Source: Syntrophaceae bacterium UBA6109
GTDB taxonomy: Bacteria; Desulfobacterota; Syntrophia; Syntrophales; UBA6109
Direction: 5' to 3'
Assembly: GCA_002428445.1 (NCBI GenBank)
Contig: DIWJ01000098.1
Coordinates: forward strand, 1 to 64,000
Length of the DNA stretch: 64,000 nucleotides
The notes beneath the pieces are model-generated. The model ran no database searches and was not told the origin of the DNA. It was given only the letters and a program-made list of their open reading frames with translations. This document shows positions 48,939 to 58,425 of this stretch, one piece after another (position 1 is the first letter of the stretch; each line of letters begins with the position of its first letter). Both the position numbers and the translations under genes were made by a program.

Positions 48939-50879
48939 ATGCGCGATGCCGATCCCGCTGCACTGTCGCCAAAGAGCGATCTGAAGGCGATGCACGTGGA
49001 TTGGCTCACCCTCCGTTTTGTCGGTCCCACCGCCGTTCTGGAAAATGACTTTCATCAGCACTACGCGGCGAGAATCATACCCCACGTGCGCATCGCCCTG
49101 GCGATGGGGTTTGTGATGTACGGCGCATTCGGCATCCTCGATTATCTGATGATGCCTGATCACAGGGGCATCCCCTGGCTGATCCGCTACGCTGTGGTGT
49201 GCCCGGCGCTTGTGGTTGTGCTGGCCGTAACCTATCTTCCGCATCTCCAGCGCTACGTCCAGCAGCTGATGTCCTTCATCTTCGCCCTCGGAGGCCTGGG
49301 CATCGTCGCGATGATCGCCGTCGCCCCGCCCCCGGTGAACTACCTGTACTATGCCGGTTTGATTATCGTCTTCATTTTCTGCTACACGTTTGTTTACCTT
49401 CGTTTCGTCTGGGCCTCTCTGGGCGGTTTGATCATCGTGATTGCCTACGAGGCAGTTGCCGTCCTCACGGACACCCCGTCCGCGGTTCTGATCAGCAACA
49501 GCTTTTTCCTCATCTGCGGCAACATTGCCTGCATGATCGCCTGCTACAACATCGAGTACGCAAACCGCAGGAATTACTTTCTCACCCAGCTGCTGGACCG
49601 GGAACAGCAGCGGATCCGCGATACGAACGAGCAACTGGAACAGCGCGTGCTTGAGCGCACGGCATCCCTGGAAAACACGAACCGGCAGCTGACGCAGGAA
49701 ATGGAGGACCGCCGGCGCCTCGAGACCCAGCTGAAACAGGCCGAAAAGATGGAAACGATCGGAAGCCTGGCCGCAGGCGTCGCCCATGATCTCAACAATA
49801 TCCTCGTCGGCCTGGTAGGATACCCCGACCTGCTCCTGACCAGGCTTCCAGAGGACAGCCCGCTGCGAAAGGACATCGCCAAAATCCAGAATACGGCGGA
49901 GCGCGCTTCCGCCATGGTCCAGGATCTTCTCACGCTCGCCCGGCGGGGTGCAGCCGAAAAAACCGTGATCAACCTCAACCTGATCGTACAAGACTACCTG
50001 CAGACGCCGGAACTCCAGAAACTGAAGAACGACCACCCTTATGTATTGATCGCAACCGACCTCGAAGCGGATCTGCTCAACATTCAGGCAGGGTCGATCC
50101 AGATGAGCAAGGCCCTGATGAATCTGGTGACCAACGCCGTCGAGGCTACACTGACGGGTGGAACGGTATCGATCAAGACATCCAATTGCTATCTCGAAAC
50201 GGCGCAACAGGGTCTGGAAACGATTCCGCAGGGGGAGTATGTCGTTCTCAGCGTCCATGACAACGGCATCGGGATCTCCGAAGAGGACCGGCACAGGATC
50301 TTCGAGCCCTTCTTCACGAAAAAGCGGATGGGCCGAAGCGGCACCGGCCTAGGCATGACCGTGGTCTGGAACACGACGAAGGACCTGGGCGGATTTGTCG
50401 ACGTGATCAGCGCGGAGGGAAAGGGGACGACGGTCGATCTCTTCCTCCCCGTCACGCGGGAGGACCTGAAAGTGCCTCCGGAGCGCGTGTTCATCGACGA
50501 TCTTCGCGGCAGCGAGCACGTGCTCGTGGTGGACGATGTCGCGGAGCAGCGGGAGATCGCGGCGGGCATCCTGGGCAGACTGGGATACAAAGTGGCGACG
50601 GCCGGCAGCGGCGAAGCGGCCGTCCTGTGGCTCGCCCAGAATGATGCCAGCATCGTCGTCCTGGATATGATCATGGATCCGGGGATCGACGGCTTCGAAA
50701 CCTACCGGCGCATGATCGCGATAAAGCCGCATCAGAAAGCCATCATCGTCAGCGGCTATTCCGAGTCGGACCGCGTCCGGGAAGCGCAGCGTCTCGGCGC
50801 CGGCGCCTATGTGAAAAAGCCCTACACCATGGAGAGAATCGCCCTGGCCCTGAAACATGAACTGGGCCGAGGGATATAG
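48939..50879 (+). CDS. Membrane hybrid sensor histidine kinase with C-terminal receiver
   Basis: From the ATG at 48939 the product has 646 residues. About six hydrophobic segments fill residues 45-190, then a coiled-coil linker (REQQRIRDTNEQLEQRVLER), the phosphoacceptor block GVAHDLNNILVG (His), and the ATPase boxes with NLVTNAVEA, DNGIGI and GTGLGM. A receiver domain follows with VLDMIMDPGIDG (phospho-Asp) and the Lys in YVKKPY. No DNA-binding domain is present, so the output needs a partner. I chose this start over a GTG at 48876 because the promoter would leave almost no leader for the latter. A receiver fragment similar to its C-terminus lies at 51956-52072. Confidence 0.9.
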   Translation: MRDADPAALSPKSDLKAMHVDWLTLRFVGPTAVLENDFHQHYAARIIPHVRIALAMGFVMYGAFGILDYLMMPDHRGIPWLIRYAVVCPALVVVLAVTYLPHLQRYVQQLMSFIFALGGLGIVAMIAVAPPPVNYLYYAGLIIVFIFCYTFVYLRFVWASLGGLIIVIAYEAVAVLTDTPSAVLISNSFFLICGNIACMIACYNIEYANRRNYFLTQLLDREQQRIRDTNEQLEQRVLERTASLENTNRQLTQEMEDRRRLETQLKQAEKMETIGSLAAGVAHDLNNILVGLVGYPDLLLTRLPEDSPLRKDIAKIQNTAERASAMVQDLLTLARRGAAEKTVINLNLIVQDYLQTPELQKLKNDHPYVLIATDLEADLLNIQAGSIQMSKALMNLVTNAVEATLTGGTVSIKTSNCYLETAQQGLETIPQGEYVVLSVHDNGIGISEEDRHRIFEPFFTKKRMGRSGTGLGMTVVWNTTKDLGGFVDVISAEGKGTTVDLFLPVTREDLKVPPERVFIDDLRGSEHVLVVDDVAEQREIAAGILGRLGYKVATAGSGEAAVLWLAQNDASIVVLDMIMDPGIDGFETYRRMIAIKPHQKAIIVSGYSESDRVREAQRLGAGAYVKKPYTMERIALALKHELGRGI

Positions 50880-50973
50880 GTTCCGTCCGGCATAGGACGC
50901 CACAGATAGGGTTTGCATCGCGGCGGCCGCCGTGTTAGGGATTGCGCCATCAAGAGATATGAGGTGTCGCATC

Positions 50974-51945
50974 ATGGCCGCAACGGAACAGATCCTTCCC
51001 CGCCTTCACGTCATCGAAGTCCCCCTGCCGAAGAGTCCGCTGAAGGCGCTCAACTCCTACGTCGTCGAGGGTTCGGACAGGAACCTCGTCGTCGACACAG
51101 GCTTCGACCGCCCCGAATGCCTCGCCGCACTGCAGCAGGGCTTGCACGATCTGCGAGTCGACCTCGACCGCACGGATTTCTTCATCACCCATCTCCACGC
51201 CGACCACTTCGGCCTCGTGTCTCAGATCGTCAGGCCGGGATGTACCGTCTACTTCAATGCCCCCGATGCGGAATGGGTCCGGTCCTGGAAGGGATGGGAC
51301 GGGGTGGTCGTCCACGCAGAGCACAACGGTTTCCCGAAAAACGAATTGGACGGCGCCATCCGGAACCATCCGGGATACCGGTTCATGGCCCAGATACCGA
51401 AAGAGATGACGCTCCTCGCGGACGGAACATCCCTCGATATCGGGGATTACCGTTTCCGCTGTATCTCCACGCCCGGACATACACCGGGCCACTTGTGCCT
51501 TTACGAACCGGAGAAACGGCTGCTCATCGCCGGAGACCACCTGCTTCAGGACATCACGCCGAACATCACCTGCTGGCGCGAGGACATCAACCCCCTCCGG
51601 GATTATCTGGACAGCCTTGAAAAGGTGAAGGGCATGGAGATCGATCGCGTCCTGCCTGGCCACCGACGGCGTCTCGGGAATCCCGCCGTGCGGATCGCCG
51701 AACTGCGGGATCATCATCTGAGACGCAACACGGAAATCCTGGCGATCCTTCGCGGCGGCCCCCGGAACGCCTACGATATCGCCGGACGAATGACGTGGGA
51801 TCTCGACTGCCCTTCCTGGGAAGATTTTCCCCTGCCGCAGAAATGGTTTGCCACGGGTGAGGCGCTCGCCCACTTGAGATTTCTGGAAAGAGAAGGAAGG
51901 GTGCAGCGGGTGGCCGAACAGCCGGTGATCGTGTACGCGGCGTAA
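50974..51945 (+). CDS. Metallo-beta-lactamase fold hydrolase
   Basis: From the ATG at 50974 (GAGGTG site) the 323-residue protein shows the dinuclear metal motif THLHADHFG near residue 70, then GHTPGHLCLY, the Asp in IAGDHLLQ and the His in VLPGHRR. This is the glyoxalase II/LACTB2-like branch with an added C-terminal winged-helix-like segment. It is a cytoplasmic hydrolase, probably of thioesters or phosphoesters, of unknown substrate. It lies between the hybrid kinase gene and a receiver-domain relic, so it may have been inserted into, or linked by duplication with, the kinase locus. Confidence 0.88.
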   Translation: MAATEQILPRLHVIEVPLPKSPLKALNSYVVEGSDRNLVVDTGFDRPECLAALQQGLHDLRVDLDRTDFFITHLHADHFGLVSQIVRPGCTVYFNAPDAEWVRSWKGWDGVVVHAEHNGFPKNELDGAIRNHPGYRFMAQIPKEMTLLADGTSLDIGDYRFRCISTPGHTPGHLCLYEPEKRLLIAGDHLLQDITPNITCWREDINPLRDYLDSLEKVKGMEIDRVLPGHRRRLGNPAVRIAELRDHHLRRNTEILAILRGGPRNAYDIAGRMTWDLDCPSWEDFPLPQKWFATGEALAHLRFLEREGRVQRVAEQPVIVYAA

Positions 51946-51955
51946 GAAGACCTGC

Positions 51956-52072
51956 TCCGAGGCGGGCCGGGTGAAAAAGGCCCGGGAGCTCGGCGCCGGC
52001 GCCTTCGTCCGCAAGCTGCACACCGTGGAAAGGATCGGCGCCGCGATTCGGAAAGCACTGGACAAGGGATGA
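51956..52072 (+). pseudogene. Relic of a response-regulator receiver domain (C-terminal end)
   Basis: The frame at 51956-52072 encodes a receiver C-terminus: RVKKARELGAGAFVRK and HTVERIGAAIRKALDKG before a stop. It matches RVREAQRLGAGAYVKK and YTMERIALALKHELGRG at the end of the kinase at 48939-50879. There is no start codon or upstream receiver sequence, and the Lys-Pro pair is changed to Lys-Leu. It is a leftover from a duplicated or deleted gene. Confidence 0.7.
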
Positions 52073-52210
52073 GCCGCAGCGACGGCCGTCCGGCTTTCAA
52101 ACAAACCATCCGGCGCCGTGATACAGCGCCGCAAGAGTCCTGCCTGCCGGAGAAAATTCCTTCCTGCGGAATTTCCTGAACAGCTCAAGGATGGAGAGGA
52201 CTGTCAAGAC

Positions 52211-53371
52211 ATGCCCCATTTGAAGAAGAACCCGATGTACGGGTACCTGATGATCCTCGTCATCTGCGCCAGCGCCGGCCTGCAGGGTTGGATGGCCCTC
52301 TTCACCAACTACGCGAAGGAGGTCGTTGGAGTCAACGGCTTCGAAATCGGCCTGTCGCAATCGGTGCGGGAGATCCCGGGATTCCTGACCTTCCTCGTGA
52401 TCTATCTCCTGCTGTTCGTCCGGGAGCACAGGCTCTCGGCGCTGTCGGTCATCATCATGGGCGTCGGCGTCGGCGCGACGGGCTTCTTCACGTCGCTGAA
52501 CGGTTTGCTCATGACGACCTTCATCATGTCCGTCGGCTTCCACTATTTCGAAACCACCAACAAGTCGTTGACCGTGCAGTATTTCAACCGCGAGGACGCC
52601 CCCGTCGTCTTCGCCCGCCTGCGCGGGTACGGCGCCCTCGCCAACATCGGCATCGGAAGCCTCATCTGGGGACTGTCCTTCGTCCTCCCCTACCGCCTGA
52701 ATTTTCTTATCCTCGGGATCTTCATTGCCGGGACGGGCCTCTACATGCTCGCCGCGGCAAACCCCGTGGATCCCAAACTTCCGCATCAGAATCGTACGTT
52801 CCTGCTCCGGAGGAAGTACTGGCTGTACTACGTGCTGAATTTCCTGAGCGGGGCGCGCCGGCAGATCTTCCTCGTCTTTGCCATCTTCCTGCTCGTCGAA
52901 CGCTACCGGCTCGGCGTATCGACGGTGGCGGGCATCTATGTCGTCAACTACATGCTCACCTTCCTCACGAACCGGCAGATCTCGATGGCCATCAACCGCT
53001 ACGGCGAGCGCGTCGTGCTGTCGCTCGAGAGCATCAGCCTCTTCGTCCTTTTTCTCGGCTACGCCTTCGTCGATAATGTCTGGGTTGTCGTCGGCCTGTA
53101 TATGCTGGACAGCATCTTTTTCAACTTCTCCATCGGACTCAATACGCTTCTGCAGAAGATCGCCGACCCGAAGGACCTGTCGCCCTCGACCGCCGTCGGC
53201 TTCACCATCAACCACATCTCGGCCGTCGCCATCCCCCTCTTCGGCGGCGCCATGTGGATGCTCAACTGGAGATTCCCCTTTCTCCTCGGGGCCGCGCTGA
53301 CCCTTCTCTCGCTCTATTTCGTCCAGAAGATCGGGAAACCTGCCGAAGGGACGCCATCATCCCGCCCCTGA
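52211..53371 (+). CDS. Major facilitator superfamily transporter
   Basis: From the ATG at 52211 (GGAGAGGA site upstream) the 386-residue protein has about 12 hydrophobic segments. It has MFS features such as the GLSQSVREIPGFLTFLVIY helix-loop, polar loops between helices 2 and 3, and a central break near residue 195 (RTFLLRRKYWLYYV). No substrate-specific motif is recognised. It is followed immediately by a hairpin that may end transcription. The frame to 52118 adds a basic segment that is not family-like. Confidence 0.85.
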   Translation: MPHLKKNPMYGYLMILVICASAGLQGWMALFTNYAKEVVGVNGFEIGLSQSVREIPGFLTFLVIYLLLFVREHRLSALSVIIMGVGVGATGFFTSLNGLLMTTFIMSVGFHYFETTNKSLTVQYFNREDAPVVFARLRGYGALANIGIGSLIWGLSFVLPYRLNFLILGIFIAGTGLYMLAAANPVDPKLPHQNRTFLLRRKYWLYYVLNFLSGARRQIFLVFAIFLLVERYRLGVSTVAGIYVVNYMLTFLTNRQISMAINRYGERVVLSLESISLFVLFLGYAFVDNVWVVVGLYMLDSIFFNFSIGLNTLLQKIADPKDLSPSTAVGFTINHISAVAIPLFGGAMWMLNWRFPFLLGAALTLLSLYFVQKIGKPAEGTPSSRP

Positions 53372-53373
53372 CC

Positions 53374-53391
53374 GCCAAACGCCGGTTTGGC
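53374..53391 (+). terminator. Hairpin after the MFS gene
   Basis: GCCAAAC and GTTTGGC form a perfect 7-bp stem with loop GCCG, starting two bases after the stop codon. The following sequence is only partly T-rich, so termination may be weak. Confidence 0.45.
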
Positions 53392-53394
53392 TCA

Positions 53395-53423
53395 TTGATA
53401 ATCGGAAACAATCATAGTATTTT
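53395..53423 (+). promoter_or_regulatory. Possible promoter of the MarC gene
   Basis: TTGATA (53395-53400) and TATTTT (53418-53423) are separated by 17 bases, about 50 bases before the MarC start codon. The -10 match is weak. Confidence 0.35.
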
Positions 53424-53473
53424 TTGATTATACGCAGGCGAAAGATCGTCCCCCGGCGCGGAGGTCGGAATTC

Positions 53474-54043
53474 ATGATGGATTATGTCCTGGCTTTCATC
53501 CCCGTTTTTGTGGCCATCGACGTCATCGGCATACTCCCGATTTTCATTGCGCTGACCTTCCCGCTATCCGCGGTCGAGAGAATCACGGTCATCCGCCAGT
53601 CCATCCTGACCGCCCTGGCGGCCGGACTGGTCTTTCTGTTCCTGGGGAAATTCGCCCTGAAGGCGCTGGGAGTCGAGATCAACGATTTCAAAGTTGCCGG
53701 CGGGATTCTCCTCCTCGTCCTTTCCGTCAACGATTTGATCTTCGGGGTGAAGCGAAAGGAGGAAGAAAGGGGAAGCGGTGTCGGGATCGTCCCGATCGGG
53801 ATGCCGCTGATCGTCGGCCCCGCGGTCCTGACTTCGCTCCTGCTGCTGCTGGACACCTACGGAATCTGGCCGACGATCGCGTCGCTGCTGATGAACCTTC
53901 TGCTCGTCTACATCGCTTTCCGGGCTTCGAACGTCATTGTCCGGATTCTCGGGGAAGGAGGGACGCGTGCAGTCGCCAAGTTCATGAGCATCCTGCTCGC
54001 CGCCATCGGGGTGATGATGATCCGCCGGGGTCTCGGCGGATAA
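53474..54043 (+). CDS. MarC family (UPF0056) integral membrane protein
   Basis: The 189-residue product has the six-helix MarC layout with typical blocks FVAIDVIGILPIFIAL, FKVAGGILLLVLSVNDLIFG and VPIGMPLIVGPAVLTSLL. The family's role is unsettled; an early link to antibiotic resistance was not upheld. It is a single gene with its own probable promoter and converges on the amidase gene. A hairpin in the gap (54170-54187) may serve as terminator. Confidence 0.92.
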   Translation: MMDYVLAFIPVFVAIDVIGILPIFIALTFPLSAVERITVIRQSILTALAAGLVFLFLGKFALKALGVEINDFKVAGGILLLVLSVNDLIFGVKRKEEERGSGVGIVPIGMPLIVGPAVLTSLLLLLDTYGIWPTIASLLMNLLLVYIAFRASNVIVRILGEGGTRAVAKFMSILLAAIGVMMIRRGLGG

Positions 54044-54169
54044 GGGGATGGCTCTGTTGTGCAGCACCAGTAACTTCAGGGGAATTCCGCGGTGAAGGAC
54101 CTCCGCCAGGTTCGGACTGCCTGCCGCAACAAAGGCATCACCCCCCCTTGGTCTCTTCAGATCACCCCG

Positions 54170-54187
54170 GGGCGTTGTGAAACGCCC
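54170..54187. terminator. Hairpin between the convergent MarC and amidase genes
   Basis: GGGCGTT and AACGCCC form a perfect 7-bp stem with loop GTGA in the 169-base gap between convergent genes. No T-run follows on either strand, so a terminator role rests on position only. Confidence 0.35.
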
Positions 54188-54212
54188 GGTCCAGGGATCT
54201 CGGGAATCCGCT

Positions 54213-55556
54213 CTAAACCGGCCGGGAGGAAAAAGGCAGCAGCGTCTCGCACCAGGACGCCAGGGCCAGAATCTTCTTCTCCTGAAAGGGACCCGTTCCG
54301 ATCTCTACGGCCAAGGGCAGATTCTGATGATCGAGCCCCGACGGAATCGTGATCGAAGGGAACCCGGACATGCTCCAGGGCACGCAGAAAACCGGCGATC
54401 CGGTCGACGACAGCCCTTGCGGCGCCGGGGAGGGGATCGTGGGCAGCAGCACGGCGTCCAGATCGCACAGGACCGCCGACAGCTCCCCCTGGAATGCCAT
54501 CCGTTGACGGACCGCCTCGATATACTCATGAGCCGGGATTGCCAGACCCCGGACGACGCGCCCCGCGATGTTGGGCGGGTATTCCGCGCGGCGGGCGCCG
54601 AACAGCTCGCGATGATAGGAGGCCAATTCCGTATCCATAATGATGCCATGGGCTTTCGCGGCGCGCGTCAGGGACTCCAGAAATTCGACGTCCAGGACAA
54701 GGGCGCCCGCCTGCCGAAGCTTGCCGAGGACGGATTCAAAGTGCCGGCGCGTGACGGCGTCGGCCTCCTTTTCGATGAAACTGCGGAAATATCCGAAGCG
54801 GAACGGCGCCCGAGGCGTCCGTTCGTCTTCATCGCCGGGGTCGGCCGGCATTCGCGCAAAAGGCTGCGGCCGGGCTTCTCTGAGGACTGAGTACAAGAGC
54901 GCCGCGTCCTCGACGCTGCGGCAAAGCATCCCCAGGTGATCCAGGGTCCAGGACGCGGGAACGACGCCGTCCAGGCTGACCGACGCGTAGGTCGCCTTGA
55001 AACCGACGATGCCGTTGTACGCGGAGGGCCGCAGCACGGATCCTGCCGTCTGCGTCCCCAGCGCCGCCAGGCACATCCGGTCCGCCACGGCTGCTCCGGA
55101 ACCGCTGCTGGAGCCTCCGGGCGTGTGTTCCGTGTTCCAGGGATTCCGGGTGATCGTCGGATCGTTGGTGGCAAAGGCGGTGGTTTCCGTCTTTCCCAGG
55201 AGGATGGCGCCGGCGTCCCGCAGCTGCCGCACCGCCGCCGCGTCCGCTTCCGCCACGCGGGCGGGATAGGCGGAGCAGCCGGCGCGGGTCCACAGGCCCC
55301 TGACGTCGATGATGTCCTTCACGCCGATGGGAATGCCGTGCAGCTCCCCTTTCCATCCCCCGGCGCGAAACGCGTCGTCGCACTCGCGGGCTTCGCTCAG
55401 AGCCTTCTCTTCGGCAACCTCCACCCAGGCATGAATCGATTGCTCGCGCGACCGGATCCGCGCCAGGCACGAAAGGATCAACTCCTCCGCCTTCAATTCC
55501 CCTTCTCTCATCAGGCGGAGTGCATCCCGAATGGACAGGTCTCTGGGTTCCATCAT
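54213..55556 (-). CDS. Amidase (amidase signature family, GatA-like)
   Basis: The 447-residue enzyme has the amidase-signature triad: Lys in GIPIGVKDIIDVRG, and the two Ser residues in TPGGSSSGSGAAV and TAGSVLRPSAYNG. It hydrolyses amides in the cytoplasm. It is somewhat shorter than GatA and no gatB or gatC is nearby, so a catabolic amidase is more likely than the tRNA amidotransferase. It converges on MarC. Upstream is a gap ending in the second copy of the 120-bp repeat. Confidence 0.92.
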   Translation of the reverse strand: MMEPRDLSIRDALRLMREGELKAEELILSCLARIRSREQSIHAWVEVAEEKALSEARECDDAFRAGGWKGELHGIPIGVKDIIDVRGLWTRAGCSAYPARVAEADAAAVRQLRDAGAILLGKTETTAFATNDPTITRNPWNTEHTPGGSSSGSGAAVADRMCLAALGTQTAGSVLRPSAYNGIVGFKATYASVSLDGVVPASWTLDHLGMLCRSVEDAALLYSVLREARPQPFARMPADPGDEDERTPRAPFRFGYFRSFIEKEADAVTRRHFESVLGKLRQAGALVLDVEFLESLTRAAKAHGIIMDTELASYHRELFGARRAEYPPNIAGRVVRGLAIPAHEYIEAVRQRMAFQGELSAVLCDLDAVLLPTIPSPAPQGLSSTGSPVFCVPWSMSGFPSITIPSGLDHQNLPLAVEIGTGPFQEKKILALASWCETLLPFSSRPV

Positions 55557-55766
55557 TTCCGTTCCTTCCCCGGCCCGTGAGGCCGTCGAAAAAAGCTCCG
55601 TCTCCGAATTGCAGCCGAGGCCGCTTCGATGGCCGGGTCATAGTACGACGCGAATGAACTGTCAACGGCGGAATATTCGGAGAGAAGGCCACGTGATCGT
55701 TGGAGGTCGGTGCACATCCCGATAGGGCGGCTTGGTGAACAATCCAGCTTCGCCGAACTTGAATTT

Positions 55767-57354
55767 ATTTGGTATTGAAGCTCTCCGAAGCAAGCTCCGG
55801 AGAATCTTCGATCCTTAAGGAAGGGATCTTGAACATCATTCGCTCGCTTACCCCGCGGCAAGCCGCGGGGAATGCGCTCGCTGCCGGATTCAAGGTCCCT
55901 ATCTTCATTCCCATTTGCACGAAGGGCCCGCGATACGAATCCGTTTCCCGGTCTATCGTTGTCTCTTCGCCGTCGCGGCGGACTTGGATGCTCACTGCAG
56001 AGCCTTCGGTAACACTGCTCATGAGTGCAAGGAACGATGCAGCTCCATTCACCGTTCGGCCGTTGATTCTGCGAACCACGTCCCCTTTCTGCAAACCAAA
56101 CGTGGCTGCAGTGCCAGCGGGATCAACACTCTCCAGCCTGGCGCCAGCCGGGTCATCGACACTGGCAGCGCCGATATTTGAACCGGCTGCATCGGTCATC
56201 CCGTGCCTCTTGCCCTTTGAAGTACCACTCCCGTTTTTTGAACCTGCAGGCTGGGACATCTTGAGTACGCCGGGTTCAAAAAGCATTACGATCGCAGAGC
56301 CGCCATATGCGAAATGACCGATTTCCTCGCCTTTCCTGATTTCTTTGTTCAGATCGACCTGGAGGGGCATATTCACGGAGTTGATGTCGCTCATTCCGAT
56401 CGCTACGAACCCCACCTGGCCGGAATGCTTTGTGTTGATGAGATAATAGGCGCGGTGATACTCGGAGAAGTATTTCACGAGACCTTTGAAACCGTAATAA
56501 TAATGTCTGTCGTCCAGAAATCCCTTCGCCGCTATCGTGCCCGTTACCGGTGCATGGTACCGGTGATAGTCTTTGGGGTAGAGAAGGCAGACGACGGCAG
56601 ATCCTCCTGCGAATCTATTTGCCAACTCGACGCTTCCAAGCAACGCTGCGATATTATAGGTATCGCCTTTTACCGCGAAGTCTTGATCGGAGGTAAGTGA
56701 ATAGGCGATAGGGGATATCCTGGAATCTGCAGGGGATATCAGTACGGCATGGTTATTCTGACCCGAAATGGGGCGTGCGCCGGACTTCAACCTGCGCGTA
56801 AAGAAATCATTGAAGGATGCAAACCCGCCCTCGGGTATCTGATATGAACTCATATCGATCGTGCCGTGATCGATCCACCGATTTGCTGCTGCCGCAGACT
56901 CCTTGCTGTCCATGAATGCCCCGCGTTCGCGGACGAATTTCTGCATCCAGTCAATGAAGTCCTTGTCACGCACAAGATCGATTCCCTCATCGACGTAATA
57001 GGGCTTGTTTCTTCTATCTTTTTTTGTGTACAGGGACTTGAATCGTTCTGAATAGTCTTGGGCGTTTGCGATCCTATCGGGAGCGTACGTTCGCCACGTG
57101 TCCAGGAATTGATAAAATTCTTCCAGGCTGTTGCGCTTATGCCAGTAGGACTTTTTGTCTTTCGCACTGGCATGGATCAGTCTTACCAAGGAATTCTTAA
57201 GGTCAGGTCTCTTGTTGTCCAGCAGGGTCCTGAGTTCATTCACCACTGGAGACGACGCGCGATGGGTATCCGCTTGTGCAACGACGCTGGAGCTTATCCA
57301 TATCATGGATGCACAGCACGCCATCACAGCGGCGCAGCTTGCTGCATTCTTCAC
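55767..57354 (-). CDS. Secreted phosphatidylserine decarboxylase-like protein fused to a PDZ domain
   Basis: Translation starts at a GTG at 57354 with a GGGAGG site. The 529-residue protein has a signal peptide (VMACCASMIWISSSVVAQA), a helical region, a PSD domain at about 180-365 and a PDZ domain at about 395-480 (GLQKGDVVRRINGRTVNG). The PSD domain shows SPADSRI, YHRYHAPVTG and the self-cleavage site HFAYGGSAIVMLFEPG (Ser 353 would give the pyruvoyl group). PSD normally makes phosphatidylethanolamine at the inner membrane without a PDZ domain, so this exported fusion is unusual. The last 44 residues (from about 486) come from the 120-bp dispersed repeat, so the original C-terminus has been replaced. 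Confidence 0.85.
55773..55893. repeat. 120-bp dispersed repeat, copy 2
   Basis: This 121-base copy is in inverse orientation to 14025-14144, with about five or six differences by eye. Its CCCCGCGGC-TT-GCCGCGGGG hairpin is perfect here, while the other stem has one mismatch. It overlaps the 3' end of the PSD-PDZ gene and supplies that gene's last codons and stop. Confidence 0.75.
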
Positions 57355-57630
57355 AACCGCACCTCCCGGCAGATGTTCGTACTATATCCTCACTGTCCAG
57401 CGCAGTCCATATCTTAATCTTTTCCCGCACCCCCGGGTCTTCCGTATGTAGGGCCAGAATCTCCTTGACATCCGGGCACCGCTTCCCACATATCCACCTG
57501 AAAGCAGGTTTGTCCAAAGATCAAGCATTAAGCTGAGTTAAAATAGATGCCTCTTCTGGAATCCAAGGGGAGCCGGCGGTGCGTCCGGTCAAACGACCTT
57601 TCGGGGACACGCTGTGGAAGGTTATCGTTG

Positions 57631-58308
57631 ATGCGGGAACAGGGAAGGCATCTTATCGGAGCGCTGGCCATCCTGTCTGTAACGATGCTGACTGCAATGG
57701 AAGCCCTGCATGATGCAGGTGCTTCCACCTTGCATGATCAGGCCGGAAACATTGAACAGGCCGGGGAAATAGCGCCTCCTTTCGACAGCGCCTTGAAATA
57801 TCCTTTCACGATGCGCGATTCCCAGGAATGCGGGCGCTGGAGATCAAGGTCCCAGGATTATCCCTATTTTGGTGCTGCGCGGGATGGCGACGCCAGAAGA
57901 CACGCGGGGATCGATCTCTATCCCGTCCAGGGAGCGGGCACACCGATCAAGGCGATTCAGGACGGGAAGGTCATCAGGATTGCCCCTTTTTACAAACGGC
58001 GCAATGGGGAGATCACCTATGCGCTGCTTATCGATCACAAGGAATATGTGGCAAATTATGCAGAGTTGAGAAAGCCGGCACTCTTGACCGGCGCCGTTGT
58101 AAAACAGAAACAGACCATCGGTTTCTTAAGCGGCACGAAACAACTTCATTTTGAGCTTTACTCACCCGGAAGCACCTGTTGGCTGTCATGGCATGGGGAA
58201 ATGCCGCCCAACCTGATTGACCCGACAGACATGATGATGAGAGCATTCAAAAAAAGAGCAATATCCATCCTGGATTTTCATTGTCCGATCGAGCCCTCCC
58301 GCAATTGA
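57631..58308 (+). CDS. M23-like (LytM) peptidase domain protein
   Basis: From the ATG at 57631 the product has 225 residues with an N-terminal hydrophobic signal (LIGALAILSVTMLTAMEA). The M23 fold is shown by RRHAGIDLYPVQGAGTPIKAIQDGKV in parts, with the H-x3-D zinc pair, and by KQLHFELYSPG. The usual H-x-H of the second motif reads Q-L-H, so one catalytic-type His is missing and the protein may be a non-catalytic peptidoglycan binder. It diverges from the PSD-PDZ gene across a 276-base gap that holds no other supported gene. Confidence 0.8.
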   Translation: MREQGRHLIGALAILSVTMLTAMEALHDAGASTLHDQAGNIEQAGEIAPPFDSALKYPFTMRDSQECGRWRSRSQDYPYFGAARDGDARRHAGIDLYPVQGAGTPIKAIQDGKVIRIAPFYKRRNGEITYALLIDHKEYVANYAELRKPALLTGAVVKQKQTIGFLSGTKQLHFELYSPGSTCWLSWHGEMPPNLIDPTDMMMRAFKKRAISILDFHCPIEPSRN

Positions 58309-58425
58309 CACGACATTTTTTCCGAGATTTTGAAGCTTACAACCACCTCGCAAACCGAATCGATGTCGGCGTGATGGTCAAGAACTGGTAGCTCCTTGCT
58401 GAGGTTCTCGTTTAAATTGCGAGAC

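Noticed and set aside
57236..57517. A 93-codon Cys-rich minus-strand frame overlapping the start of the PSD-PDZ gene
   Set aside because: It starts with TTG without a ribosome site, overlaps the real gene by over 100 bases and matches no family I recognise. A small lost gene cannot be excluded.
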